Source: Streptomyces venezuelae (GTDB taxonomy: Bacteria; Actinomycetota; Actinomycetes; Streptomycetales; Streptomycetaceae). Taken from it: a DNA stretch of 64,000 nt. How positions within the stretch are numbered: position 1 is the stretch's first letter; each line of letters opens with the position of its first letter. The notes below the pieces were generated by a model. That model did no database searches, was not told the origin of the DNA, and saw only the letters and a program-made list of their open reading frames with translations. Position numbers and translations under genes: made by a program. The stretch is from contig NZ_CP029191.1 in the NCBI RefSeq assembly GCF_008642335.1, positions 7,068,001 to 7,132,000 of the forward strand, given 5' to 3'. This document shows, in pieces, positions 51,974 through 60,657 of the stretch.

Positions 51974-52093
51974 GTCGTGACATGGTGTCCCCGGGGCCAC
52001 TCGGCCCCCTCAACTAGCCGTCGGCAAAGGAAGATTGACGCCGATCGGTGTGTTGTTGTGATGCGCCGAACACCCCGACGATGCGTGTTGGGT

Positions 52094-52113
52094 TGTACAA
52101 CGTAAGCTGTACA
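52094..52113. promoter_or_regulatory. Two TGTACA palindromes 14 bases apart
   Basis: TGTACA at 52094-52099 (inside the larger palindrome GTTGTACAAC, 52092-52101) and TGTACA at 52108-52113, with eight bases between. Paired palindromes of this kind are typical operators of small regulators such as antitoxin-like or MarR-type dimers. It is about 140 bases before hpnC. Confidence 0.45.
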
Positions 52114-52205
52114 GGTGCTGATTCGCGGCAAGTGGGGCGATATCGCGCGGTGCCCCGCTTCGGAGCACGGCCCACCTCGGAGAGAGCCGGGCGGCGTGTC
52201 CGAAA

Positions 52206-52211
52206 TAGGAT
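52206..52211 (+). promoter_or_regulatory. -10-like box before hpnC
   Basis: TAGGAT, 39 bases before the ATG at 52251. No convincing -35 element lies at the expected distance, so an alternative sigma factor or activator may be involved. Confidence 0.35.
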
Positions 52212-52250
52212 GTATTGGGTCGGCAGTGTAGAACGGGAGATGTGACGGCA

Positions 52251-53147
52251 ATGGCTACGGATGATCTCCAGCTCCGCGATGCTTCCGCCGTCCTCGCCAA
52301 GGCCGCGGACGAGAACTTTCCGGTCGCGCCCTTCTTCCTCCCCCGGGCCTGGCGCGACGACCTCATGGCCGTCTACGGCGTCGTCCGCCTCATCGACGAC
52401 ATCGGCGACGGCGACCTGGCCCCCGGCGCCGGCCACGCCCGCCACCTCGGGCTCGACGCCGACACGGACGAACCCCTGCCGCTCCTGGACGCCGTCGAGG
52501 CCGACCTGGACAAGGTCTTCGCCGGCGCCGAGCCCGGCCACCCGCTGGTGCGGGCGCTGCGCCCGGCCGCCGAACGCGGAACCCTGACGGCCGCCCCCTT
52601 CCTGGCCCTGATCGAGGCCAACCGCCAGGACCAGGTGATCACGCGCTACGAGACGTACGACGACCTCGTCGCGTACTGCGCGCTCTCCGCCAACCCCATC
52701 GGCCGCCTCGTCCTGGCCATCACGGGGACGGAGACCCCGGAGCGCGTCCGCCGCTCGGACGCTGTCTGCACCGGCCTGCAGATCGTCGAGCACATCCAGG
52801 ACGTCGCCGAAGACCTGCGGCGCGGCCGCATCTACCTGCCTGTCGAGGACATGAAGCGGTTCCACGTGAGTGAGTCAGATCTGGCCCTGCCGACGGCGGG
52901 CGCATCGGTGCGCGCCCTGGTCGCATTCGAAGTGGAACGCGCCCGCGGCCTGCTGAATGAAGGCACCCCCCTGGTGGGTAGCGTCCACGGCAGGCTGAAG
53001 CTGCTGCTGGCCGGTTTCGTGGCAGGGGGGAGGGCGGCCACCCGGGCGATCGTCACCGCCGGGTACGACGTCCTGCCCGGGCCGCCCAAGCCGACCAAGC
53101 CGCGTCTGCTGCGCGAGACGGGTGCAGTACTGCGAGGAGAGGGGTGA
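52251..53147 (+). CDS. hpnC: Squalene synthase HpnC (hydroxysqualene-forming)
   Basis: A 298-residue trans-prenyltransferase of the squalene/phytoene synthase family. The first Asp-rich motif is LIDDIGDGD (Asp49, Asp50, Asp53) and the second is in EHIQDVAEDLRRGRIYLP. In the bacterial three-step route HpnD makes presqualene diphosphate from two FPP, HpnC turns this to hydroxysqualene and HpnE reduces it to squalene. The ATG at 52251 is used, with GGGAGA 10 bases upstream; GTG 52242 is an alternative. First gene of the hopanoid operon; its end overlaps hpnD (GTGA). Confidence 0.93.
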   Translation: MATDDLQLRDASAVLAKAADENFPVAPFFLPRAWRDDLMAVYGVVRLIDDIGDGDLAPGAGHARHLGLDADTDEPLPLLDAVEADLDKVFAGAEPGHPLVRALRPAAERGTLTAAPFLALIEANRQDQVITRYETYDDLVAYCALSANPIGRLVLAITGTETPERVRRSDAVCTGLQIVEHIQDVAEDLRRGRIYLPVEDMKRFHVSESDLALPTAGASVRALVAFEVERARGLLNEGTPLVGSVHGRLKLLLAGFVAGGRAATRAIVTAGYDVLPGPPKPTKPRLLRETGAVLRGEG

Positions 53148-54094
53148 GCCGGGCCGTGGAGTCGGATCAGCACGTATCCGCGTCGGTGCTCGCCGCCTAC
53201 AGCTACTGCGAGGCCGTGACCGGCAGCCAGGCGCGCAACTTCGCGTACGGCATCAGACTGCTGCCGACGCCCAAGCGCCGGGCGATGTCCGCGCTCTACG
53301 CCCTCTCCCGGCGGGTCGACGACATCGGCGACGGCGAGCTCGCCCTGGACGTCAAGGCGCAGCGGCTCGATGACACCCGCGCGCTGGTCGCCCGGATCCG
53401 CGCGGGCGAGGTGCACGAGGACGACACCGACCCCGTGGCGGTCGCCCTCGCCCACGCCGCCGCGCACTTCCCCATCCCGCTGGAAGGCCTCGACGAACTC
53501 ATCGACGGCGTCCTGAAGGACGTACGTGGTGAGACGTACGAGACGTGGGAGGACCTCAAGGTCTACTGCCGCTGCGTCGCCGGGGCCATCGGGCGGCTCT
53601 CGCTCGGCGTGTTCGGCACGGAGCGGGGGGCGCTCCACGCCGAACGTGCGCCCGAGTACGCGGACACGCTCGGTCTCGCGCTCCAACTGACCAACATTCT
53701 CCGGGACGTTCGCGAGGACGCCCTGGACGGGCGGACCTATCTGCCCGCCGACGACCTCGCCAAGTTCGGCTGCTCCGCCGGGTTCGCGGGCTCCGAACCG
53801 CCCGCCGGAGCCGACTTCGCCGGCCTCGTCCACTTCGAGGTGCGCCGCGCGCGTGCCCTGTTCGCCGAGGGCTACCGCCTGCTGCCCATGCTGGACCGGC
53901 GCAGCGGCGCCTGCGTGGCCGCCATGGCCGGCATCTACCGACGTCTCCTCGACCGCATCGAGCGCGAGCCGGAGGCGGTCCTGCGCGGCCGCGTCTCGCT
54001 CCCCGGGCGCGAGAAGGCGTACGTCGCCGTGCGCGGACTGTCCGGTCTCGACGCGCGGAACGTGTCACGACAGACCGTCCGGAGGCGTGTGTGA
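53144..54094 (+). CDS. hpnD: Presqualene diphosphate synthase HpnD
   Basis: A 316-residue squalene/phytoene synthase-family protein with RRVDDIGDGE (Asp59, Asp60, Asp63) and QLTNILRDVREDALDGRTYLP, both Asp-rich motifs that bind the diphosphates through magnesium, and the YCEAVTGSQARNFAYGIRLLP start typical for HpnD. It condenses two farnesyl diphosphates head to head into presqualene diphosphate. GAGGAGAGGG precedes the GTG at 53144. Its stop codon overlaps the start of a small frame by one base (TGATG). Confidence 0.94.
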   Translation: MSRAVESDQHVSASVLAAYSYCEAVTGSQARNFAYGIRLLPTPKRRAMSALYALSRRVDDIGDGELALDVKAQRLDDTRALVARIRAGEVHEDDTDPVAVALAHAAAHFPIPLEGLDELIDGVLKDVRGETYETWEDLKVYCRCVAGAIGRLSLGVFGTERGALHAERAPEYADTLGLALQLTNILRDVREDALDGRTYLPADDLAKFGCSAGFAGSEPPAGADFAGLVHFEVRRARALFAEGYRLLPMLDRRSGACVAAMAGIYRRLLDRIEREPEAVLRGRVSLPGREKAYVAVRGLSGLDARNVSRQTVRRRV

Positions 54095-54207
54095 TGCGCA
54101 TCCGGAGCGATCGTGGGGCAGTTGGGGCAACGTTCGCAAAGCGGCGGGCAACCCTCCGCTCCAAGGTCGCGTCCCAGACTGCAACGGCCGAAGGGGTGGG
54201 TGCATGA
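54094..54207 (+). CDS. 37-residue small protein in the hopanoid operon
   Basis: A small frame wedged exactly between hpnD and hpnE. Its ATG shares a base with the hpnD stop (TGATG), its own stop overlaps the hpnE start by four bases (ATGA), and GGAGG lies eight bases before the ATG. This double coupling is strong evidence that ribosomes pass through it. The product is basic, with the core KRRATLRSKVASQTATA, and resembles short Streptomyces proteins grouped as DUF6380, though I say this from memory of their pattern. It may be a real peptide or only a coupling device for HpnE. Confidence 0.65.
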   Translation: MRIRSDRGAVGATFAKRRATLRSKVASQTATAEGVGA

Positions 54208-55628
54208 CGAGGGAAGACATGCAGCCCGAGGGGCTGACCGAGGACGCCGAAGGCCGCTCCGCAGGGGCGGCCGCCGTAGTGGTCGGCGGCGGCCTCGCGG
54301 GCGTCACCGCCGCACTCGCGCTCGCCGACGCGGGCCTGCGCGTGACGCTGCTCGAAGGACGGCCGCGGCTCGGCGGCCTCGCGTTCTCCTTCCGGCGCGG
54401 CGCCCTGACCGTCGACAACGGCCAGCACGTCTATCTGCGCTGCTGCACCGCCTACCGCTGGTTCCTCGACCGCATCGACGGCACACACCTCGCACCCGTG
54501 CAGGAACGTCTCGACGTGCCCGTCCTCGACGCCGACCGCAACCGGCTCGGGCGCCTCAGGCGCACCGCGCTCCCCGTGCCGCTGCACCTCGCGGCGAGCC
54601 TCGCCACCTACCCGCACCTGTCGGCCGTCGAGCGCGCCAAGGTGGGCCGCGCGGCGCTCGCCCTCAAGGGACTCGACCCGGCCGACCCCGTGCTCGACGG
54701 TCAGAACTTCGGCAGCTGGCTCGCCAGGAACGGTCAGTCCGCGCGCGCCATCGAGGCCCTCTGGGATCTCGTGGGCGTCGCGACGCTCAACGCCACCGCG
54801 GGCGACGCCTCGCTCGGGCTCGCCGCGATGGTGTTCAAGACCGGGCTGCTCTCCGAACCGGGCGCCGCCGACATCGGCTGGTCCCGGGTGCCCCTCGGTG
54901 ATCTCCACGACACGCTGGCCCGCAAGGCGCTCGACGCCGCGGGAGTACGTACGGAACTAAAGGCACGCGTCACCTCCATCTCCCGTACGGACAACGGCGG
55001 TTGGCGCGTGGAGGTTCCCGGCGGGACCATCGAGGCGGAAACCGTCGTGCTCGCCGTGCCGCAGCACGAGACGCACGACCTCCTTCCCGACGGCGCCCTC
55101 GACCAGCCCGACCGGCTGCTCGACATCGACACCGCGCCGATCCTGAACATCCACGTCGTGTACGACAGGAAGGTCCTGAAGCGGCCCTTCTTCGCCGCCA
55201 TCGGCACGCCGGTGCAGTGGGTCTTCGACCGGACCGAGGCCTCCGGACTGACCGAGGGGCAGTACCTGGCGCTCTCGCAGTCGAACGCGCGGGACGAGAT
55301 CGACGCGCCCGTCGCCGCCCTGCGAGAGCGCTATCTGCCCGAGCTGGAGCGGCTGCTGCCAGCGGCCCACGGCGCCGAGGTACGGGACTTCTTCGTCACC
55401 CGCGAGCGCACGGCGACCTTCGCGCCCACCCCCGGTGTCGGCAGGCTCCGCCCCGGTGCCCGCACGAAGGCCCGCGGCCTGTACCTCGCGGGCGCGTGGA
55501 CCGCCACCGGGTGGCCCGCGACCATGGAGGGCGCCGTACGCAGCGGCATCAGCGCGGCCGAAGCCGCCCTCTCCACCCTCGACCGCCCCCGTGATCACCT
55601 CTTCGCATTCGAGGAGGCGGCGGCGTGA
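54204..55628 (+). CDS. hpnE: Hydroxysqualene dehydroxylase HpnE
   Basis: A 474-residue FAD amine-oxidase-fold enzyme. The dinucleotide-binding motif is VVVGGGLAGVTAALALADAG near residue 28, followed by EGRPRLGGLAFSF; the C-terminal FAD segment is LYLAGAWTATGWPATMEGAVRSG. It reduces hydroxysqualene to squalene, the last step of the HpnCDE route. A 25-residue polar N-terminus precedes the fold. The start is coupled to the small frame before it, and the stop overlaps a GTG (55625) in frame with the next gene. Confidence 0.93.
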   Translation: MTREDMQPEGLTEDAEGRSAGAAAVVVGGGLAGVTAALALADAGLRVTLLEGRPRLGGLAFSFRRGALTVDNGQHVYLRCCTAYRWFLDRIDGTHLAPVQERLDVPVLDADRNRLGRLRRTALPVPLHLAASLATYPHLSAVERAKVGRAALALKGLDPADPVLDGQNFGSWLARNGQSARAIEALWDLVGVATLNATAGDASLGLAAMVFKTGLLSEPGAADIGWSRVPLGDLHDTLARKALDAAGVRTELKARVTSISRTDNGGWRVEVPGGTIEAETVVLAVPQHETHDLLPDGALDQPDRLLDIDTAPILNIHVVYDRKVLKRPFFAAIGTPVQWVFDRTEASGLTEGQYLALSQSNARDEIDAPVAALRERYLPELERLLPAAHGAEVRDFFVTRERTATFAPTPGVGRLRPGARTKARGLYLAGAWTATGWPATMEGAVRSGISAAEAALSTLDRPRDHLFAFEEAAA

Positions 55629-55687
55629 AGCTCGACCTTCTGGGGTCAGGTCCCCAGCGAAACAGCACCGGAACAAGAGGAGAAACT

Positions 55688-56758
55688 GTGCCGACTGTGC
55701 CCTCGGCCGAGAAAACGGCTGCCGACACGGTGGACGTGACCTCACTGCTCGAGCAAGGAAGGACGCTGGCCACCCCGGTGCTGCGGGCCGCGGTGGACCG
55801 TCTCGCGCCGCCCATGGACACCGTGGCCGCCTACCACTTCGGCTGGATCGACGCGGAGGGCAACCCCTCCGACGGCGACGGCGGCAAGGCCGTGCGGCCC
55901 GCGCTCGCCCTGCTCTCCGCCGAGGCCGCGGGCGCGCCCCCCGAGGTCGGCGTCCCCGGCGCGGTCGCCGTCGAGCTCGTGCACAACTTCTCGCTGCTGC
56001 ACGACGACCTGATGGACGGCGACGAGCAGCGCCGCCACCGCGACACCGTGTGGAAGGTGCACGGCCCCGCGCAGGCCATCCTCGTCGGCGACGCACTCTT
56101 CGCGCTCGGCAACGAGATCCTCCTCGAACTCGGCACCGTCGAGGCGGGCCGCGCCACCCGCCGCCTCATCACCGCCACCCGCGCCCTGATCGACGGCCAG
56201 GCCCAGGACATCAGCTACGAACACCGCGACCGGGTCACCGTCGAGGAGTGCCTGGAGATGGAGGGCAAGAAGACCGGCGCCCTCCTCGCCTGCGCGGTCT
56301 CCATCGGTGCCGTACTGGGCGGCGCGGACGACCACACCGCCGACACCCTGGAGAAGTACGGGTACCACCTCGGCCTCGCCTTCCAGGCCGTGGACGATCT
56401 GCTCGGCATCTGGGGCGACCCCGAGGCCACCGGCAAGCAGACGTGGAGCGATCTGCGCCAGCGCAAGAAGTCGCTGCCCGTGGTGGCCGCCCTGGCCGCG
56501 GGCGGTCCCGCGTCCGAGCGGCTCGGCGAGCTGCTCACCGCCGACTCCAAGAGCAGCGACTTCGAGAACTTCTCCGAGGACGAGTTCGCCGCGCGCGCCG
56601 CCCTCATCGAGGAGGCCGGCGGCCGCGAGTGGACCGCCAAGGAGGCAAGGCGCCAGCACGCCATCGCCATCGAGGCCCTGGACCACGTCCAGATGCCGGA
56701 CCGTATCCGGGCGCAGCTCGTCGCGCTCGCCGACTTCGTCGTCGTACGAGAGAGATGA
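55688..56758 (+). CDS. Polyprenyl (farnesyl) diphosphate synthase
   Basis: A 356-residue all-helical prenyltransferase. The first Asp-rich motif DDLMD lies at residues 106-110, with DEQRR after it, and the second, DDLLGIWGD, starts at 236. GGKAVRPAL is the usual basic diphosphate-binding segment. It elongates DMAPP/GPP with IPP, most probably to FPP for HpnD. The GTG at 55688 is chosen as GAGGAG lies five bases upstream; a GTG at 55625 overlapping the hpnE stop would add 21 poorly conserved-looking residues. Confidence 0.92.
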   Translation: MPTVPSAEKTAADTVDVTSLLEQGRTLATPVLRAAVDRLAPPMDTVAAYHFGWIDAEGNPSDGDGGKAVRPALALLSAEAAGAPPEVGVPGAVAVELVHNFSLLHDDLMDGDEQRRHRDTVWKVHGPAQAILVGDALFALGNEILLELGTVEAGRATRRLITATRALIDGQAQDISYEHRDRVTVEECLEMEGKKTGALLACAVSIGAVLGGADDHTADTLEKYGYHLGLAFQAVDDLLGIWGDPEATGKQTWSDLRQRKKSLPVVAALAAGGPASERLGELLTADSKSSDFENFSEDEFAARAALIEEAGGREWTAKEARRQHAIAIEALDHVQMPDRIRAQLVALADFVVVRER

Positions 56759-56785
56759 GCACTATCGCGCGGATATCCGGGTGAC

Positions 56786-56857
56786 CCGGGGGGAGGCCCC
56801 CGGACCCACAGGCAGTCGCCGGCCGGCGTGACGCGTCGGCCGACGGCGGACCCACAG
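56786..56857 (+). repeat. Hairpin and 11-bp direct repeat before shc
   Basis: CCGGGGG (56786-56792) and CCCCCGG (56797-56803) form a tight hairpin with a four-base loop. The 11-mer CGGACCCACAG begins at 56801 and again at 56847. These lie in the only large gap (134 bases) of the operon's front half and could modulate shc expression by attenuation. Confidence 0.5.
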
Positions 56858-56892
56858 CAGACGTAGCCACCGCACTGCACGAAGGGGAAGCC

Positions 56893-58911
56893 ATGACAGC
56901 GACGACCGACGGAAGCACCGGAGCGGCCACGCCCCGCGCAGCCTCGGCCAGCCAGTCCACCGAACCCGTAGACCTGACCGATACGACCGCGACAGACCCC
57001 CGCGAGGCCGCCGCGCGCGCCATGCGGCGCTCCACGGACTTCCTGCTCGCCCGGCAGGACGCCGAAGGCTGGTGGAAGGGCGACCTCGAGACCAACGTGA
57101 CCATGGATGCCGAGGACCTCCTCCTGCGGCAGTTCCTCGGGATCAGGGACGAGGACACCACGCGCGCCGCCGCGCTCTTCATCCGCGGCGAGCAGCGCGA
57201 CGACGGCACCTGGGCCACGTTCTACGGCGGCCCCGGCGAACTCTCCACCACCATCGAGGCGTACGTCGCACTGCGGCTGGCCGGCGACCGGCCCGACGAG
57301 CCCCACATGGCGAGGGCCTCCGCGTGGATCCGCGACCGGGGCGGCATCGCCGAGGCCCGGGTCTTCACCCGGATCTGGCTCGCCCTCTTCGGCTGGTGGA
57401 AGTGGGACGACCTGCCCGAACTCCCGCCGGAGCTCATCTACTTCCCCAAGTGGGTCCCGCTCAACATCTACGACTTCGGCTGCTGGGCGCGGCAGACGAT
57501 AGTGCCGCTCACCATCGTGTCCGCCAAGCGGCCCGTGCGCCCCGCCCCGTTCGCACTGGACGAGCTGCACACCGACGCGCGCGTACCGAACCCCACCAAA
57601 CCCCTCGCACCCGTGGCGAGTTGGGACGGTGTCTTCCAGCGGCTCGACAAGGCGCTGCACGTCTACCACAAGGTCGCGCCGCGCCCGCTGCGCAGGGCCG
57701 CGATGAACAGCGCAGCCCGCTGGATCATCGAGCGGCAGGAGAACGACGGCTGCTGGGGCGGGATCCAGCCGCCCGCCGTCTACTCCGTCATCGCGCTGCA
57801 CCTGCTCGGCTACGACCTGGACCACCCCGTCCTGAAGGCCGGACTCGCCTCGCTCGACCGGTTCGCCGTGTGGCGCGAGGACGGCTCGCGGATGATCGAG
57901 GCCTGCCAGTCGCCCGTGTGGGACACCTGCCTGGCGACGATCGCCCTCGCCGACGCCGGAGTGCCCGCCGACCACCCGCAGTTGGTCAAGGCCGCCGACT
58001 GGATGCTCGGCGAGCAGATCGTGCGGCCGGGCGACTGGTCCGTGCGCAGACCCCGACTGACGCCCGGCGGCTGGGCGTTCGAGTTCCACAACGACAACTA
58101 CCCCGACATCGACGACACCGCGGAGGTCGCCCTCGCGCTGCGCAGGGTCGCGCACCCCGACAAGGCGCGCCTGGAGAACGCCATCGACCGCGGGGTCCGC
58201 TGGAACCTCGGCATGCAGTCGAAGAACGGCGCCTGGGGCGCCTTCGACGTCGACAACACCAGCCCCTTCCCCAACCGGCTGCCGTTCTGCGACTTCGGCG
58301 AGGTCATCGACCCGCCGTCCGCCGACGTCACAGGACACGTCGTGGAGATGCTCGCCGTCGAGGGCAGGTCCCATGACCCGCGCACCCGGCGCGGCATCGA
58401 GTGGCTCCTCGCCGAACAGGAGGAGAACGGCGCCTGGTTCGGACGCTGGGGCGTCAACTACATCTACGGCACCGGGTCGGTGGTGCCCGCCCTGATCACC
58501 GCGGGACTGCCCGCCTCGCACCCGGCGATCCGGCGCGCGGTGCGGTGGGTCGAGTCGGTGCAGAACGACGACGGCGGCTGGGGCGAGGACCTGCGCTCCT
58601 ACCGCGACCGGGGCTGGGTCGGTCACGGCACGTCGTCCGCGTCGCAGACCGCGTGGGCGCTGCTGGCCCTCCTGTCGGCGGGGGAGCGGGAGGCCAAGTC
58701 GACGGAGCGGGGCATCGCCTGGCTCGTCGAGGCGCAGCGCGCGGACGGCTCGTGGGACGAGCCGTACTTCACCGGCACCGGCTTCCCCTGGGACTTCTCC
58801 ATCAACTACCACCTGTACCGGCAGGTGTTCCCGCTCACCGCCCTCGGCAGGTACATCAACGGGGAGCCCTTCGCGGGCGGCTCCGGCGCCCGCCCCGCCA
58901 AGGGCAGCTGA
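56893..58911 (+). CDS. shc: Squalene-hopene cyclase
   Basis: A 672-residue monotopic membrane enzyme that cyclises squalene to hopene and hopanol in one step. The catalytic acid motif DIDDTA is at residues 405-410, and several QW repeats are visible (for example QENDGCWGG, QNDDGGWGED, RADGSWDE). The FHNDNYPDIDDTAEVALAL block and the C-terminal GTGFPWDFSINYHLY are standard. The first 40 residues are polar and low in complexity. GAAGGGGAAG before the ATG is the ribosome site. Its stop overlaps hpnG by one base. Confidence 0.97.
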   Translation: MTATTDGSTGAATPRAASASQSTEPVDLTDTTATDPREAAARAMRRSTDFLLARQDAEGWWKGDLETNVTMDAEDLLLRQFLGIRDEDTTRAAALFIRGEQRDDGTWATFYGGPGELSTTIEAYVALRLAGDRPDEPHMARASAWIRDRGGIAEARVFTRIWLALFGWWKWDDLPELPPELIYFPKWVPLNIYDFGCWARQTIVPLTIVSAKRPVRPAPFALDELHTDARVPNPTKPLAPVASWDGVFQRLDKALHVYHKVAPRPLRRAAMNSAARWIIERQENDGCWGGIQPPAVYSVIALHLLGYDLDHPVLKAGLASLDRFAVWREDGSRMIEACQSPVWDTCLATIALADAGVPADHPQLVKAADWMLGEQIVRPGDWSVRRPRLTPGGWAFEFHNDNYPDIDDTAEVALALRRVAHPDKARLENAIDRGVRWNLGMQSKNGAWGAFDVDNTSPFPNRLPFCDFGEVIDPPSADVTGHVVEMLAVEGRSHDPRTRRGIEWLLAEQEENGAWFGRWGVNYIYGTGSVVPALITAGLPASHPAIRRAVRWVESVQNDDGGWGEDLRSYRDRGWVGHGTSSASQTAWALLALLSAGEREAKSTERGIAWLVEAQRADGSWDEPYFTGTGFPWDFSINYHLYRQVFPLTALGRYINGEPFAGGSGARPAKGS

Positions 58912-59564
58912 TGGACAGGACCCCGGCCCCCCGGCCGGGCCCCGCGCCGCTGCTGATCGCCTGCGCGCTCGGCATCGAGCGCTTCGCCCTGCGCACCGGC
59001 GACCGCAAGGGCGCGCCGGGAGACATGACCGTGCTGCGCACCGGCATGGGCCCCAAGAACGCCGAGCGCGCCGTCACCGGCGCGCTCGGACAGCACACCC
59101 TGCGCGACGCGGCCGTACTGGCCACCGGCTTCTGTGCCGGACTTGCCCCCGGCATGCACCCCGGCGACCTCGTCGTCGCCGAGGAGACCAGGGACGCGCG
59201 CGGCAGCACACCCTGCACGGGAACCGGGCTGCTGGTCGAGGAGCTGGTGCGGGCCGTGCCCGGCCGCACCGTGCACACCGGACCGCTCACCGGCTCCGAC
59301 CACGTCGTCCGCGGCGCCGAGCGCGGCGCCCTCCTGGCCACGGGCGCGATCGCCGTGGACATGGAGTCCGCCGCGACGCTGCACAGCGCCGTACGCACCG
59401 GTCAGCGGCCCGTTGCCGCCGTCCGGGTGGTCGTGGATGCCCCACAGCACGAACTCGTCCGCATCGGCACGGTGCGCGGTGGAATATCAGCTTTCCGTGT
59501 TCTCCGTGCCGTGCTCCCCGCTTTCTTTGAATGGCACCGTTCTTCGCTGCTCCCCCGGAGGTGA
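58911..59564 (+). CDS. hpnG: Adenosylhopane nucleosidase/phosphorylase HpnG
   Basis: A 217-residue nucleoside phosphorylase-fold enzyme (MTA/SAH nucleosidase type). LIACALGIERFAL, TGMGPKNAERAV, ATGFCAGLAPGMHPGDLVV and the substrate Glu/Asp in VDMESAA are the family marks. HpnG removes adenine from adenosylhopane to give (phospho)ribosylhopane. TGATG joins it to shc. Five bases separate its end from the hpnH start, with GGAGG of hpnH inside the hpnG 3' end. Confidence 0.92.
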   Translation: MDRTPAPRPGPAPLLIACALGIERFALRTGDRKGAPGDMTVLRTGMGPKNAERAVTGALGQHTLRDAAVLATGFCAGLAPGMHPGDLVVAEETRDARGSTPCTGTGLLVEELVRAVPGRTVHTGPLTGSDHVVRGAERGALLATGAIAVDMESAATLHSAVRTGQRPVAAVRVVVDAPQHELVRIGTVRGGISAFRVLRAVLPAFFEWHRSSLLPRR

Positions 59565-59569
59565 GCCAG

Positions 59570-60592
59570 ATGGCCATGCCGCTTCGTCAGTCCATCAAGG
59601 TCGCTACGTATCTCTTTGAACAGAAGCTGCGCAAGCGCGACAAGTTCCCGCTGATCGTCGAATTGGAACCGCTCTTCGCCTGCAACCTGAAGTGCGAGGG
59701 CTGCGGCAAGATCCAGCATCCGGCCGGGGTGCTCAAGCAGCGCATGCCGGTGGCCCAAGCCGTGGGCGCCGTCTTGGAGTCCGGCGCCCCGATGGTGTCC
59801 ATCGCCGGCGGCGAACCGCTGATGCACCCTCAGATCGATGAGATCGTGCGGCAGTTGGTGGCGAGGAAGAAGTACGTCTTCCTCTGCACCAACGCCATGC
59901 TGCTGCGCAAGAAGATCGAGAAGTTCGAGCCCTCGCCGTACTTCGCGTTCGCCGTGCACATCGACGGGATGCGGGAGCGGCACGACGAGTCCGTCGCGAA
60001 GGAAGGCGTCTTCGACGAGGCCGTGGCCGCCATCAAGGAGGCCAAGAAGCGCGGCTTCCGGGTCACCACCAATTCGACGTTCTTCAACACCGACACCCCG
60101 CAGACCATCATCGAGGTCCTGAACTTCCTCAACGACGACCTGAAGGTCGACGAGATGATGTTGTCGCCCGCCTACGCCTACGAGAAGGCGCCCGACCAGG
60201 AGCACTTCCTCGGTGTCGAGCAGACCCGCGAGCTGTTCAAGAAGGCCTTCGCGGGCGGCAACCGGCGGCGCTGGCGGCTCAACCACTCGCCGCTCTTCCT
60301 GGACTTCCTCGAGGGCAAGGCGGACTTCCCGTGCACCGCGTGGGCCATCCCGAACTACTCGCTCTTCGGCTGGCAGCGCCCCTGCTACCTGATGAGCGAC
60401 GGGTACGTCCCCACGTACCGCCAGCTCATCGAGGAGACCGACTGGAGCAAGTACGGCCGCGGCAAGGACCCGCGCTGCGCCAACTGCATGGCGCACTGCG
60501 GCTACGAACCGACCGCCGTTCTGGCCACGATGGGCTCCCTCAAGGAGTCCATCCGCGCGGCCCGCGAGACGGTCTCCGGAAACCGCGGGTGA
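59570..60592 (+). CDS. hpnH: Radical SAM adenosylhopane synthase HpnH
   Basis: A 340-residue radical SAM enzyme. The cluster-binding CxxxCxxC is Cys38, Cys42 and Cys45 (FACNLKCEGCGK). ISIAGGEPLM-like VSIAGGEPLMHPQID follows, and the C-terminal half has extra Cys (DPRCANCMAHCGYEP), as in HpnH. It attaches a 5'-deoxyadenosyl group to the hopene side chain, starting the C35 extended hopanoids. GGAGG lies eight bases before the ATG at 59570. A strong hairpin follows the gene. Confidence 0.95.
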   Translation: MAMPLRQSIKVATYLFEQKLRKRDKFPLIVELEPLFACNLKCEGCGKIQHPAGVLKQRMPVAQAVGAVLESGAPMVSIAGGEPLMHPQIDEIVRQLVARKKYVFLCTNAMLLRKKIEKFEPSPYFAFAVHIDGMRERHDESVAKEGVFDEAVAAIKEAKKRGFRVTTNSTFFNTDTPQTIIEVLNFLNDDLKVDEMMLSPAYAYEKAPDQEHFLGVEQTRELFKKAFAGGNRRRWRLNHSPLFLDFLEGKADFPCTAWAIPNYSLFGWQRPCYLMSDGYVPTYRQLIEETDWSKYGRGKDPRCANCMAHCGYEPTAVLATMGSLKESIRAARETVSGNRG

Positions 60593-60600
60593 CGTCGTGA

Positions 60601-60633
60601 CCCCCGGAGGCCCGTTTCCCGGGCCTCCGGGGG
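60601..60633 (+). terminator. Strong hairpin between hpnH and dxs
   Basis: CCCCCGGAGGCCCG (60601-60614) and CGGGCCTCCGGGGG (60620-60633) form a perfect 14-bp stem with a five-base loop, without a T-run. It should stop or reduce transcription before dxs. Confidence 0.75.
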
Positions 60634-60657
60634 AACAACCAGAGAGGGGGCTCGAGC

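Larger units (their letters stand above)
51905..52250. other. Intergenic region before the hopanoid operon
   Basis: A 346-base spacer that holds the exporter terminator, an AT-richer segment (about 52015-52120) with two TGTACA palindromes, and a -10-like box near 52206. I find no supportable gene in it. Confidence 0.7.

Noticed and set aside
56215..58812. Minus-strand open frame of 865 codons opposite shc
   Set aside because: It mirrors the third-position bias of squalene-hopene cyclase and has no recognisable domain or ribosome site.
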